This document shows positions 12,391 to 24,394 of a stretch of 64,000 nucleotides of DNA, piece by piece; the stretch's first letter is position 1; every line of letters starts with the position of its first letter. Source of the DNA: Kuschelorhynchus macadamiae (lineage: Eukaryota > Arthropoda > Insecta > Coleoptera > Curculionidae); the NCBI GenBank assembly GCA_030620095.1, contig JAUTXW010003406.1, positions 496,001 to 560,000 of the forward strand, read 5' to 3'. The notes under the pieces are model-generated. The model was not told the origin of the DNA and did no database searches. It worked only from the letters and a program-made list of their open reading frames with translations. A program made the position numbers and the translations under genes.

Positions 12391-12600
12391 AGTAAATTTA
12401 GTCACTTAACTGAAAACACGTTATATACCTATTTGATTTTCTATGCATAAGTTTTTACGGGCTCTATCAGTACCCGGACTTGTCTGGGTAGCTGCAATCA
12501 TTCTATGGTCCTTTGTCTAACCGTCTAGCACAAAAACTAGAATATAATAAATTATTTGTGTAATATTGTACGGTTGAACAATAAATGTATTATTATTTTT
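12391..12600. other. Spacer between pogo and R4/Dong elements
   Basis: Short AT-rich spacer with no gene. It ends in a weak TTATTATTTTTA tract at about 12584 that adjoins the 3' end of the next element. Confidence 0.4.
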
Positions 12601-15600
12601 ATGACCTGTTGTCTCACAGTATTTCTGTGGTTGTATTTTATACTGACGGGATTATACCAAGTCAGTACATAAAATAAAAAATAAAAAAAAGGATATGGAA
12701 AAAAAAACAACTATTGTGTATTAAGAAATGATCTAACTATGCTACCTGTTTTCAAAATGACCGATTTCTGGATGTTCCTGTGAATGTCTGTATTAAGTCC
12801 AAATCGAGCCAAATGCGGTGTAAATGTTGTTGGGGTGAGACCTGTTACTGATATGACGAGAGGAACAATGATGACTCTTTCCTGTTTCCACAGCCTTTTT
12901 ACTTCCATTGCCAAGTCGGTGTATTTGGCGATCTTCTTACTGTATTTCGCTTGGAAGTTCTCATTGTTGGGGACTATGTCAATTAAATAAGCGATTTTCT
13001 CTTTTTTGGATTGAAAGGTGATATCGGGTCTATTTGCAGGGATTGTTTTATCTGTGTGGATGTCAATGTCCCAGTAGAGCTTGTAGTCTTCGTTTTCAAG
13101 TATAGATGTTGGTGTATAATGGTAGTAAGGGTCTGTGTTCTCCGTTAGTTTGTATGTTGTGGCTAATGCTTGATGAACGACCTTCGCTGCTGCATTATTC
13201 TACATCCACTTATTATGTGATCGATCGTTTCTCTCTGCTGGTGACATCTCCTACACCTCTCGTCTTCAATGGTTGTATCCTCGATGATGTGTTTTCGGTA
13301 GTTTCTGGTTGATATGAGTTTGTCCTGGATGGCAAGCAGGAAGCCTTCTTTTTCAGGGAACAGCTGCCCTTCTTGTAACCACTTATATGAAAGCTTTTTA
13401 TGTATATGGTCTTGCTTTATGTGGTATCTGTGTCTTCCGTGAAGTGTTTTTTCTTTTCTAGTCGTGATTGGATGTGACTGTGTGCGTCTGCTGCGTGGCT
13501 CGTTTGAGACAGGTCGAGCGGTTTGTAGAATTCTTGTCTGCCTTCACTATTGCCTTGTGGAGGTTAGTTTGTTTCTTGTGGACGAATTTTCTAAGTTCGT
13601 TAATTTGTTTTTTATTTAGCGGTTGTATATCTATAATTCCCCTCCCTCCTTCTTTTCTCTCGATGGTGAGCCTTTCCTTGCATGCGTTGGGATGTAATTT
13701 ACTGTGTTTAGTGAATTCAGAGCATATGAGAATGTAAATGTTTTCTATGTCTGTGTGTGACCATTTAATGATACCAAACGAATACGTAAGAATAGGTATT
13801 GCCAAGGTATTAATAGCTTTCGCTAAATTTCTGGAATTCAGTTTTATGTTTAGTAGCTTTGTGAGTGATTTGATATAAGTGTGGTTAATTTTGGTGCTTT
13901 GATGGAAGCCTAGGTATCTGTATGTTTCTTCTTTGAGCATGTTATCTATAGTTTCATTGTTGATTGTTTCCCTCGTAGGGTGGTCTTTCCACTGTCCCTT
14001 GTTGATATGAAGTAGCTTGCATTTACTTATACCAAATTCCATGTTGATGTCCAGGGTAAACATTTCTGTGATTTTAAGAAGTTCCTTTAGCTGCGCCTTT
14101 GTGCTTAGTTATAATTTTATGTCATCCATGTACAAGAGATTTATTTTGTGTAGGTTATTTTTTTGGTGTTTAATTTGGAATCCGAAGTTTGTGCTATTCA
14201 GTGTGTTTGAGAGTGGATTGAGACAGAGGCAGAACCACAAACCGCTGAGTGAATCTCCCTGGAGTATACCTCGTCTGATGTAGATCTCTTCTGTTTCGAT
14301 GTGTTCTTTTTGTGTTCTCAGGTTGATCTTAGTTTTCCACGTACTCATGATTTGCGTAAGAAATTGCCTAATGTTTTTATTGATTTTGTATAATTCTAGC
14401 ACTCTGGTTAGCCAACTGTGGGGTATCGATTCAAAGGCTTCTTTATAATCTTTTAACCAGTACGAAGGTTTCTATAATTTTTCCTGGTTTGTTCCATGAT
14501 GACGCTGTCTATAATTAGCTGCTCCTTGCATCCTCGGCTGTTTTTCCTGCAACCTTTTTGCTCTTCCGTTAGAATGTTTTTGTGTGCTAGATGTTGTATT
14601 ATTCTCCTGGTAATTGTGGCTGTGGTTATCTGATATAGGGTTGGAAGACACGTAATAGGTCGGTAATTTGACGGGTCCTTATTGTCTGAATTTTTGGGTT
14701 TAAGGTATGTTATTCCTTGGGTGAGAAAACTGGGGAGTGTGCTAGGTTTTAAAATAATTTCATTAATTTGGCGAGTGAGAGCTTCATGTGTGGAGGTAAA
14801 CTATTTGTACCAGACGTTATGAATGTTATCTATTCCAGGACATCTCCAGTTATGCGTGTATTTGATTGTTTCTGCAACTTCTTGTGTTGTCATTGCCAAG
14901 TCCTCTTGTTCCTCCAAGCACTTGTGTCTTCTTCCGCTTTAATCCATGAAGCGTTATTATTGTGTAGTTTCGGTTCTGATCAAATACTTTTCCAGTATTC
15001 TGTGATCTCTTGTTTGGTCGGTGGTTCTATTACTCGTGCCTCCTCATTGCTCATGATTTTTGGTAGAACTGTTTTTCGCTTCTTCGAAACAGGTTGTTAG
15101 CGTCCTTTCTTTCATTTGATTCTTTGTATCTTCGGAGTCTTGCTGCATACACCGATAATTTTTGCTTCAGAGTGTCAAGGATTTCTGTAAGCGTGTGATC
15201 AGGAGATGCAAATTTGATTTTCGCTACACTTTGTGTGATACGTTTTGACTTGTTGCCGTCCCAATTCTTTTCTAATTTTGTTAATTTTGTTTTCGATTCT
15301 TATCTGCCATTTGAATTTTGGTTTTATGTTGTTGGTGTTTCTGTGTCATGGCGGGAGTTTCTGATTGTTCTGTGTTACCGTAGTTATAGCTGCTGCGTAG
15401 ATCACTGTATGAATGTCCTCAATTGTGCTCGCATTTGTTATGTACTGGGGAATTATACGTTCTTGATGGTCTTTAGGATTTTATGTGTGTCTTGTTTGAA
15501 GATTACACGAGGAATAGGATCTCTGGTTGTAGGATCGGAGCCTGACCATTTGTTTAGATGTGACTTCATTTCTACTTTGATTGCTTGTATGCGAGACGGT

Positions 15601-15924
15601 CCGAGGTGTAGCTGTGTGTATGGTGCTTTGGGCGAATGATTCACTTGTCCTGTGTGCTGCATAGTGCTTGTCATCTGTCGTGGGTTGTTGCTGGGTGCTT
15701 CGCCTCTACTGAGCATTGAGTGAGGTTACAGATCATCTTGCACAAAGTTGGGCTGATTTGTATGTGGGATCGGTTCGGCATCTGCATCGTTGTCGTCAAT
15801 GTTTGGTTGACGAATGTTTAGTTCAGCAGTTACCATAGCTTTGATCTTTTTCAATGCGAGTGGGGTGAGCTTACTGGTCTTAGTGATGACTCTTTTTTGA
15901 TCAATTACTCTCTGTTCATTATTG
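12600..15924 (-). mobile_element. R4/Dong-type LINE, copy a
   Basis: A non-LTR retrotransposon on the minus strand. The 3' UTR (12600-12710) shares its sequence with the 136-bp scrap at 41.78 kb (gtctcacagta, attataccaagtcagtaca). The 5' end is cut at about 15924 and meets (TTA)n; copy b extends about 500 bp further upstream, so copy a is 5'-truncated. Confidence 0.8.
12711..15716 (-). pseudogene. R4/Dong ORF: RT, CCHC finger and REL endonuclease, multiply broken
   Basis: Read from 15716 downward. N-terminal segment HLNKWSGSDPTTRDPIPRV. RT with LQGDSLSGLWFCLCLNPLS and the active site LLYMDDIKL (14402-14109). Thumb region RYLGFHQSTKINHTY and CKERLTIERKEGGRGIIDI (14063-13458). A CCHC finger CRRCHQQRETIDHIISGC lies near 13200-13260. 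The C-terminal restriction-like endonuclease ends MEVKRLWKQERVIIVPL ... IQKSV at 12711. Several frameshifts and stops separate these pieces. The YMDD site, the CCHC finger and the C-terminal nuclease are the R4/Dong arrangement; the family uses the nuclease to nick a specific target. Confidence 0.85.
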
Positions 15925-15925
15925 A

Positions 15926-15970
<45 letters not shown>

Positions 15971-15971
15971 G
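15925..15971. repeat. (TTA)n at the 5' end of R4/Dong copy a
   Basis: About 15 units of ATT/TTA directly at the truncated 5' end of copy a. TAA repeats are the known target of Dong elements. Confidence 0.9.
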
Positions 15972-16735
15972 GTAATGTGAACCTTCATTTTTCTGTTATT
16001 TGGCCTTTTGCATAAATAACATTTTTTATTTCGTTTTCCTTATCCGATTTATACGAGGTATGGCTGCGAATTGTATTAATTAACACCTACTCTGTTAGCG
16101 TGTAGTCGAACAAATTTGCGCTTATCAGCATTCTGTGTTATGCTATACAGACGGAGTTCTGTTTAAGTAGGCTTCCTGATATAAACTGGGTAACCTAATG
16201 ACAAATCTAGTTGATTAGCAAGTGTGTTCAGTTTAGCTTTAGCTCACTACATTAATTAATTGATTTATATTTACGTAGTAAGGAGACCTGAACTATTCTG
16301 ACACATTCAGTATTCTCTTATTGCTTTGGCATGGGAATTAATGGTATATTTTATATAAAATTATTGATGAATAATTGTCAATAATAGAATATTCAAGCAG
16401 CAGTTTATTGAAAGTAGCATCCTATGATTTTAAAATTTAATACGCACAAGATATTAAAGGAATTACCAACATTTAACATAAACAACCCCTAAAATTATTT
16501 TCAAGAATTACGTTTTTTTTTCAATTTCTGTACCGACTTCAAAAAAAGGAATCAAATTTGACCGTATGTATTTTTTTATGTATCTACATCGATTACTCCG
16601 CTATGGTTTGATCAATTTGGTTGAAATTTTCAGGGAATATTTAGTATATTACCGGAGTTGTCCCATAGCAGGCATACTTAAAAAATGTAATGGCCGAATG
16701 GCGCCATTTTCAATTATTTGGGCAAGCGCCGGAGT

Positions 16736-16738
<3 letters not shown>
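15972..16738. other. Gene-free stretch with a dispersed-repeat scrap
   Basis: No gene. Positions about 16528-16640 (taccgacttcaaaaaaagga, then catcgattactccgctatgg) resemble a dispersed repeat I associate with insect genomes, but I cannot name the element. Confidence 0.4.

Positions 16739-16780
<42 letters not shown>
16739..16780. repeat. (TA)n microsatellite at DD41D element 1 left end
   Basis: A pure TA run that forms the left flank of the next element, consistent with TA-target insertion. Confidence 0.9.
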
Positions 16781-16784
<4 letters not shown>

Positions 16785-17602
16785 TCGCCAAACTCAGTGG
16801 CGTATTAGAAGTATATGGAGAACGAGTAAAGATATTTACTTGAGATTTGGGTAAGGTTCATACTAAGAAGTGAACTATATTTTAAAAATATTTTCGAAGT
16901 TGCGGCGTTGCCAGCTCTATTGCAGACAGACAGGAAGTTTCTTTTTTTAAATACAATACCCTGTATATTATTGCATTGTCAAATTCTACGAACTATTCTG
17001 AGCATTTTTTATGTAGTATGTTCTATACCTATTTTGAGCAGTTTTGGAAATAAAAATTATTTTCTAATTTTTAAGGGTCAAATCGGCTTCAATGTAAAAC
17101 ACGATATATTTTTAGAATATTGTCCCAGAATTCTGAAATTTTTATACGAGTTTCCGAACATGTAGGTTAATTGACGGCTGAAGGTATTTTTTAATAAAAG
17201 GTTATACAGGGTGTATAAAAATATAGTTTATTCGCGAGGAACAGAATGTCCATAACTCGATTTTTTTTAAATGGAACACCCTGTATATTTTAATTGCATC
17301 CAATAGAGAGAGACATTGCCTTTCAAATGACATTAGGTGTTCCTATACCTATCTCTGATGGGTAATGAATTAAATGGCATTTAAAAGAAAAAATCGACCA
17401 TTTTATTATTTTCTGGAAAAAAAATCTATGTTAAAAGCACTAAATAGACAAGTAAACATTTATGTCAATAATATATCTATCTTAATGATAACTAAATGAA
17501 AATACGTTTGTTGAGAAAAATCTATAGTTTAATATTTACAATATGTATTCACAAACGCTTTAGATAAAAAATTAACGATACAACCGAATAAAACAATATT
17601 AC
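16781..17602. repeat. Left TIR arm of DD41D element 1
   Basis: Inverted partner of 18948-19787. A unit starting CAGGGTGT at 17207 and a mini-unit to ACACCCTG (17276-17283) lie inside the arm. Confidence 0.8.
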
Positions 17603-17642
17603 AAAAATATAGCTAACAACAGAACTATCCCCAAATGAATTG

Positions 17643-18710
17643 TCAGTAACTGAACTGTTTAAAGTGTCCTCCATTAACTCTGAGGCATTCCAGAACTTGT
17701 GTCGTTACATGACTCGTTGCTTTTTGAATCTCTTCCGCGGATAATTCCAGCAGTGCTTCTCTTGTCCGATTTAGGAGTTCTTCCTTTGTTTCTACTGGCG
17801 TCTGATAAACTATCCCTTTTACCCTGCCCCAAAGATGGAAGTCGAGAGGGGTAAGGTCTGGGGACCTACGTGGCCAAATCCATGGACCTCGTCGGCCAAT
17901 CCATCTGTCTTCGAAGATTGTAGTAAGTTCCGCACTTACTTCGTTTGTACAGTGAGCCGGTGCCCCATCTAACTGATACCAGCAGCTCCGGAGTAAGTTC
18001 AATGGTAACTCGTCGAGAAAATCAGAAACTGTAGTTTTCAATATTTCCAAATATTTTTCAGAATTTAAATTTTCATCGTAAAAGCAAAACTTTATTTTGT
18101 TATTCATCATGAGGCAAAATACATTGAAACCGAACTTGTATTGAAAACCTTTTTCTCTGATTAGATAAGGATTTTCTTTGGACCAAAAATGTGAATTTCT
18201 TCTGTTAAATATCCCTTCTTTTGTGAATTTGCTCTCATCCGTCCAAATAACTTTTTTTAAAAAGTTGGGATCTTCTTGTGTACGCATCAGGATCATTTCG
18301 CAGTATGCGACGCGCTGAGGAGGATCAGTAGGCTCTAAAGCCTGGGCTGTTATAAATTTATAATTATGCATTCTATGTTTGTGCAAAATTCTTTCCACCG
18401 ATTTGTAAGAAATGCCTAAATCTTTCTCTGCGCTATTAATTGATGCGTGAGGGTATGTATGGAAATAAGACAAAACAGTAATTTCATTGTCTTCGTTACC
18501 TGTTACACGTTTGACTTGAAGTCTTGGTCTTTTAACATTATTGTACTCTCTGTAATTCTTCTCTATTCTTTTAAACTTTTTCTCGTTCATTGGGACAGAA
18601 TCTGGATAAAGTTGATTAAATTGTCTACATGTTCTTGATATTATTTTATCACATTGACCGTGTACATAAAACAAATTTAGAATTTCTACACTTGAGTAAG
18701 AATTTGCCAT
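17643..18710 (-). CDS. DD41D mariner-like transposase, intact 355 aa
   Basis: The frame starts at a true ATG (18708-18710) and ends at TGA 17643. The N-terminal 130 residues hold the paired HTH region (TCRQFNQLYPDSV, SAEKDLGISYKSVERILHKH). The catalytic triad is D158 (IWTDESKF), D248 (WYQLDGAPAHC) and D290 (RRSPDLTPLDFHLWG). The last two Asp have 41 residues between them, the DD41D signature of a Tc1/mariner lineage. The WIGRRGP motif precedes the last block. Its length is normal for mariner-like transposases and I see no internal lesion, so it could be functional. It would cut and paste DNA between TA dinucleotides. Confidence 0.9.
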   Translation of the reverse strand: MANSYSSVEILNLFYVHGQCDKIISRTCRQFNQLYPDSVPMNEKKFKRIEKNYREYNNVKRPRLQVKRVTGNEDNEITVLSYFHTYPHASINSAEKDLGISYKSVERILHKHRMHNYKFITAQALEPTDPPQRVAYCEMILMRTQEDPNFLKKVIWTDESKFTKEGIFNRRNSHFWSKENPYLIREKGFQYKFGFNVFCLMMNNKIKFCFYDENLNSEKYLEILKTTVSDFLDELPLNLLRSCWYQLDGAPAHCTNEVSAELTTIFEDRWIGRRGPWIWPRRSPDLTPLDFHLWGRVKGIVYQTPVETKEELLNRTREALLELSAEEIQKATSHVTTQVLECLRVNGGHFKQFSY

Positions 18711-18947
18711 TTTAAATTAGTGAATTTTTGACAACTATGCATATTAAAAACAAATGTTCTCTGTTTGGTTTCCTGGGAGATGACAGGCGTGCACAGCCTA
18801 CTAGTTAAATAATCTTTCGTTTTACGAGATATTATTCGTGCTTCTACTAAATGGCATCTAATTAATTAATCATCAGCGATGCTAATACTATTGAAAGGTA
18901 ATTTTTTCTCTGTTGGATGCAACAAAAATATACAGGGTGTTCCATCG

Positions 18948-19787
18948 TGAGTATTGTTTTATTCGGTAGTATCGTTAATTTTTTATCAAAAGCGTTTGTG
19001 AATACATATTGTTACTATTAAATTATCGATTTTTCTCAAGAAAAGTATTTCCATTTAGGTATCATTAAGACGGATATACGTAGAAATAACTTGCCAGTAT
19101 TTGACAAAAATGTTTACTTCTCTATTCAGTGCGCTTAAAATAGATTTTTTTACAGAAAATACTAAAATGGTCGATTTTTTTTTAAAATGCCACTTAGTTC
19201 ATTACCCATCAGAGATAGGTATAGGAATACCTAATGTCATTTGAAAGGCAATGTCTCTCTCTATTTGATGCAATTAAAATATACAGGGTGTTCCATTTAA
19301 AAAAATCGAGTTATGAACATTTCTGTTCATCGCGAATAAACTATATTTTTATACACCCTGTATAACTTTTAATTAAAAATTACCTTGAGTCGTCAATTAA
19401 CCTACATGTTCGGAAACTCGTATAAAAATTTCAGAATTCTGGGACAACGTTCTAAAAATATATCGTGTTTTACATTGAACTCGATTTGACCCTTAAAAAT
19501 TAGAAAATAATTTTTATTTCAGAAACCTCTCAAATTAGGTATAGGACATACTACATAAAAAATGCTCAGAATAATACATAGAATTTGACAATGCAATAAT
19601 ATACAGGGTATTGTATTTAAAAAAAGAAACTTTCTGTCTGTCTGCAATAGAGCTGGCAACGCCGCAACTTCGAAATTATTTTTAAAATAAAGTTCACTTC
19701 TTGGTATGAAACTTACCTAAATCTCAAGTAAATATCTTTACTCGTTCTCCATATACTTCTAATACGCCACTGAGTTTGGCGAACCCT
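18948..19787. repeat. Right TIR arm of DD41D element 1
   Basis: Inverted partner of 16781-17602. CAGGGTGT stands at 18933 and 19284 and ACACCCTG ends at 19360, marking nested units of about 430 and 77 bp. Confidence 0.8.
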
Positions 19788-19788
19788 G

Positions 19789-20513
19789 TATATATATGTA
19801 TATATTGCGTTCACTATATCATCAGAAAAAGAAAAAAGTATGCATGCTAATATGGTTTTCGGTTGTTTTTTAATCGCTCATTTTTTTAAGTTTTGACAAT
19901 TTTTATAATACACTAGTCAACACTTATGACACTTCACTGATTTTTAACGTTAATTTCGAATGCATATATCTATGTTAGTATTCAACCGATTTTAACAAAG
20001 GTTTTTTTCCAGATAGGTCAGTCCTTCTACTTTCAGAAGCCCTAGTCAGAGTTGAACATTTTGTTGTATTGTACCGGGAAAACTAAAAGTTAAGTGAGCT
20101 TATAAATTAACCAATATTTAATAATGACTGTCAAAAGAGACGGGGCATGCAGGATTAATTTTTTCATATGCTACGTATTCGTAAAGCTTTACTGTACCAC
20201 AACACGAAGTTTGAAACTTTAATTTTTAATACAGGGTTAATAAAAAATACAATTTAAACCATAAGTTACAAATATGGTTAATTAAAAATACTAAAAAAGA
20301 GATGTGCTCCTAATTTTAACTTCTCTAAACAGTGTTGCCAAATTTACTAATGTATTTGTATTATTATTTTTTAATACTTGGTATCCCAGCTAGCACTAAA
20401 GTAGCTACAACTGTTTCCACTACTACTCTTTAAGAGTTTTTACGTTTTTGTTACTAATGATCCTACTACATATCAACAAACACTTTGGGTTACACGTTTT
20501 TAAGTATTATATA
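19789..20513. other. Gene-free stretch between two DD41D elements
   Basis: AT-rich, no open frame worth calling. It begins with a short degenerate TA run (19786-19805). Confidence 0.5.
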
Positions 20514-22575
20514 CAGTGTGTATCAGCCAAATGGAATAAATTCGATAATAAATAAATGGGGGCGTGTTCGGAAAAACGCTTGGACCCGTCGATTGGTATT
20601 TTTAGTTGCTCATTTTCTCCAATAAAAACTTTTTATACAGGGTGTGTCCTGTAACAGTGGTCAATGCCAACTTTCTTATTTCAAATGCAACACCCCGGAT
20701 ATTATTTAATTTTTGGATTCTTTAGGAGATTCTAAACATACTTTATGTTCAATGTCCTATACCTATCTTCAACTATTTCGGCAATATTAAGTGTTTTCAA
20801 ATTTATTTTTATTTTATTTATTTCGAATTTATTATTATTCATGAAAGTGGCTCTGGTTACTGAACTATTTATTTGATTACAAAAATTCGCTACAACACAC
20901 TCAATACTTATTTACCATTTAGGTCTTCATATTAAGAATGTAAGCAAAAACCATTTTAGCGTTCCTTTTTATTGATATGGAACAAAAAGAGCCAGTTTTG
21001 TTTACTTTTAAGTTTTGTTTACTTTTGTGTAAAATGCCTGGCCTTTTCTTTGCAAGACAGTAGTTGTCAGTGTCAGTGTCATAGTCTTTTGAATTTCGTT
21101 AACTGCATAATACCTAATATCAGAAAAATGGTTCATTTAACAGAAATGCATAAAATAACAATTCTACAAATGATTGGTTATGGAGATAACACACGAACAC
21201 AAGTGGAAGTTGCTCGCTTATTTCATGAAAAATTTCCAAATTTGCTGCATATATCCCAAGGGACAATTAGTAAAATAGAAAAGCAGTTTCGCGAGCTTGG
21301 ACATGTGAGGCAGATAAAAAAAGCAGCTGCCAATTCAATAAATGATTATACTAAATTGGATATTATGCTTGAGTTTGAGGAAAACCCACATATTTCTAGT
21401 CGACAAGCCGCCGCAATGTTCGATATTAGCCATTCGTCGATTATTCGAACATTAAAAGAAAATAAAATGCATCCCTATAAAGTGATACCAACTCAGGAGC
21501 TCATGGAAGACGATTATGATAGGAGAACTTATTTTTGTGAACAAATGATGGCTATGTTAGATAACAATGTTATTCAATTAGAACATGTTTTGTTTTCGGA
21601 TGAGTGCACCTTTACACTTCACGGTCATGTAATCGTCAAAATTGCCGCTATTGGTCTAGGGAAAATCCTCACTGGATCAGCGAAGAACATACTCAATATC
21701 CTGAAAAGGTTAATGTTTGGGCAGGAATTGTTAGGGATCATATCATAGGCCCCTTTTTCATTGACGGCAATTTGAATGGCGATAATTATTTAGCACTGCT
21801 CCAAAATAATGTCGTGCCAACTTTGAAAAATTTGTATCCGGATCCAGCAAACCCACAAGTTCCAGCGAATACGATATGGTTTCAGCAAGATGGAGCACCG
21901 CCCCATTACCAAATTAATGTCCGGCAGTACCTCAACGGAATATTTCCAAATCGGTGGATAGGGAGACGAGGATCGATAGAATGGCCAGCGCGATCCCATG
22001 ATCTGACGCCATTAGACTTTTTCTTATGGGGACATATTAAAAATGTTGTATACAAAACTAAACCCCTCGACTTAGCTGACTTAAGAAGACGAATAACGCT
22101 TGTGATTAGATCGGTCACGCCTGAGATGCTAAATAACGTTAGAAGAAATTTCTATTTAAGATTAGGAATTTGCCAAGACGTTCGCGGCGAGCATATTCAA
22201 CAGTTCCTAAATTAACTTTTTACTTTTGTTTATACATTATGAAGAAATAAATAATTTTATTTTTTTAATCTTAATTTTTGCAATAAATTTGAAAACACTT
22301 AATATTGCCGAAATAGTTGAAGATAGGTATAGGATATTGAACATAAAATATGTTTAGAATCTCCTAAAGAATCCAAAAATTAAATAATATCCGGGGTGTT
22401 GCATTTGAAATAAGAAAGTTGGCATTGACCACTGTTACAGGACACACCCTGTATAAAAAGTATTTATTGGAGAAAAGGAGCAACTAAAAATACCAATCGA
22501 CGGGTCCAAGCGTTTTTCCGAACACGCCCCCATTTATTTATTATCGAATTTATTCCATTTGGCTGATACACACTG
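20514..22575 (+). mobile_element. DD41D mariner-like element 2, complete
   Basis: The termini are cagtgtgtatcagccaaatg at 20514 and its inverted copy ending cacactg at 22575, each flanked by TA. Arms run about 20514-20805 and 22284-22575 (about 290 bp) with only a few mismatches. Each arm also carries an internal atacagggtgtgtcctgtaa (20633; inverted at about 22435-22455). Confidence 0.9.
21128..22215 (+). pseudogene. DD41D transposase with a single frameshift
   Basis: From the ATG at 21128 (MVHLTEMHKITILQMIGYGD) the frame covers the HTH region (SQGTISKIEKQFRELGH, ISSRQAAAMFDISHSSIIR) and the first catalytic Asp (LFSDECTFTLHG). At about 21628, within HGHV/NRQNC, one base is missing. The second frame runs NRQNCRYWSRENPHW, the second Asp in WFQQDGAPPHYQ, WIGRRGSIEWPARS and the third Asp in DLTPLDFFLWG, ending at TAA 22213-22215. 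There are 41 residues between the last two Asp. The frameshift is the only disabling lesion I see. The HTH and triad resemble element 1, but the sequence is quite diverged, so it is a separate family. Confidence 0.88.
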
Positions 22576-23170
22576 TATGTATTTGTTACTGCGAATAATA
22601 CTTATAGCAAGTTTCCATGTAAAGCAATTATATAATAACTAATGTCAAGCAACTACTTAAGGAACTGACTCCAAGGTCGTCATTTCTTTTCCGTTACATA
22701 ATAGTAATTATTCAAAGTGACTGTTTCTAATCTGTTTACTAAATTATAACTTTCAAGTATCACTACCTTCTTGCACTTTGCAGGGACTAATCCATTACAT
22801 TCAAATCTACTCCTATAACGTATTACTATAAAGTAAAACGGGTTATTGCAAAGTAGAAAAGGTTATCGTCGACTGCTACTTTAAACTGGCTATTGCCATC
22901 GTTATTCTTCTATTGTAACTTAGAAGTAAGAATTACAGTAATTATTTACTACAAGTAAACTATTACCTCTTGTACTTGAGGTTCCGGAGTTAGGGGGCGC
23001 TGGCACGAGATTCGGTCGGTGATTTTATAAGGACAGTGGCGACAATAGAGTAACCAATTTTTAATAGGTTCGGCCATAATGCTGCTAAAATCGTTTTGTT
23101 TACTTTTCACCTACGTGGGTTCCTTATGAGCTTTGTCGTTTTAGTGTGTCATTTTATTAGTTTGTAATTA
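22576..23170. other. Gene-free stretch
   Basis: No recognisable gene or repeat beyond general AT richness. Confidence 0.4.
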
Positions 23171-23182
23171 TTAAAATGAATA

Positions 23183-23615
23183 TTGATTCAAATAAGAAGT
23201 TCTCAGACATTGGCCGTATGGAGAAATGTATTTAAGCCTGGTTCACCTGCTTTTGCTAATAATTATAAAGTGTTTGTGATGAAAGCTGAAAGGTACATAT
23301 TGGAGGTGTTAGATCAACATATTGTGCCATATGCGCCATTTATTGGGCAAGGATTTTTGTTAATGCAAGATAATGCCAGGCCTCATGTTGCTCGAGTTGT
23401 GAGAAATTACCTAGAGGAAGTCGAAATCGCTACCATGGCATGGCCTGCTCGGAGCCCGGATTTAAATCCGATAGAAAATCTCTGGGACACTCTTGGGAGG
23501 AGATTACAAGAGGAACGTAACGTAAACAAAATGACATAAGGTCTCTAATTTTAAGTATGAACCGTCGTTGTCAAGAAGTTATTTGTGCCAGAGGCGGAAA
23601 TACTCGCTACTGACA
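23183..23615 (+). pseudogene. Tc1-like (DD34E) transposase C-terminal fragment
   Basis: The frame holds LAVWRNVFKPGSPAFANNY, the second catalytic Asp in LLMQDNARPHVARVV and the third acidic residue in WPARSPDLNPIENLWD, with 34 residues between them, the Tc1 spacing. It continues LGRRLQEERNVNKM to a stop at 23537; after a frame change the normal tail SMNRRCQEVICARGGNTRY ends near 23615. The N-terminal DNA-binding half and first Asp are missing. Confidence 0.85.
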
Positions 23616-24394
23616 TTTTGGTGTAATTTTTAGTTGCGTTTTGTTTCGGTTTTTCGTTATTAATAATTTGCAATAAAATCATGTTATGCTATAAAATGCT
23701 GTTTCTCGTTTAATAAGAAAGATAATGGAGTAAATAAAAAAACAAAATGTAAAAAAAAGATAAGGCTATGGCGTGATTTCAATTCCAACTTGATATTGTA
23801 ACTGATCAACTCTACAGGGTGTTACAAGTTTTATTAAAAAAACACGCTATAATTGCTACACCCGGTATTAGTAAAAAAGAGATTTTTATTAGAATACCGT
23901 TAGTATACTAACATTGTGGAAGGCACAACCTGTCATTAAAAAAAAAAATATCGGACCAGTAGTTTTGATAAAATCTTGCTTTGAACTTTTGGTTATTTTT
24001 TGGTGGTGCGTTAATTTTTTGGGGAAGTGTATATTATTAAAATTTGTACATTATTATATTTTGGTTTTATTTTGCTGTAAAGGACAATATTGTTTCATGT
24101 CTTTCATTCAGCAGCTCAGGTTGGGGTAGAAGCTCTCTAAGATTAGCATAAAAGAATCTTTATTTTGTAGGCCTTCTTCAGTACATATGACATTACTAAA
24201 TTCACTTGCAGATAACTCTCATTAATCGCTTGTACATACATTGTTATTTATTAAAAATCTAAATGAAAAAGTAAGTTTGTACTAGATAGTTCGAATAGAT
24301 TATTAAAGTAAAACATTAGCATAACCCTACATTTACAACTGACAGCAATCATCAATTTGGCGGGTGGGCTTCTTATTGTAATTTAAACAGTACA
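23616..24394. other. Gene-free stretch with a mariner-type terminus
   Basis: No gene. At 23815 cagggtgttacaag resembles the TIR tip shared by several DNA elements here, but no partner end was found close by. Confidence 0.4.

Larger units (their letters stand above)
16779..19788 (-). mobile_element. DD41D mariner-like element 1 with about 0.8-kb TIRs
   Basis: The termini read agggttcgccaaactcagtg on the left and, reverse-complemented, cagggttcgccaaactcag on the right (ending about 19786), with TA at both flanks. The inverted arms run about 16781-17602 and 18948-19787 and match nearly throughout, with small indels. They surround one transposase gene on the minus strand. The arms contain further CAGGGTGT/ACACCCTG motifs (17207, 17276, 19284, 19353 and others). 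Confidence 0.85.

Noticed and set aside
13468..15639. Plus-strand frames of 60-140 codons in the R4/Dong region (also 38122-39298)
   Set aside because: They are antisense shadows of the minus-strand LINE; the same shadows appear in both copies.
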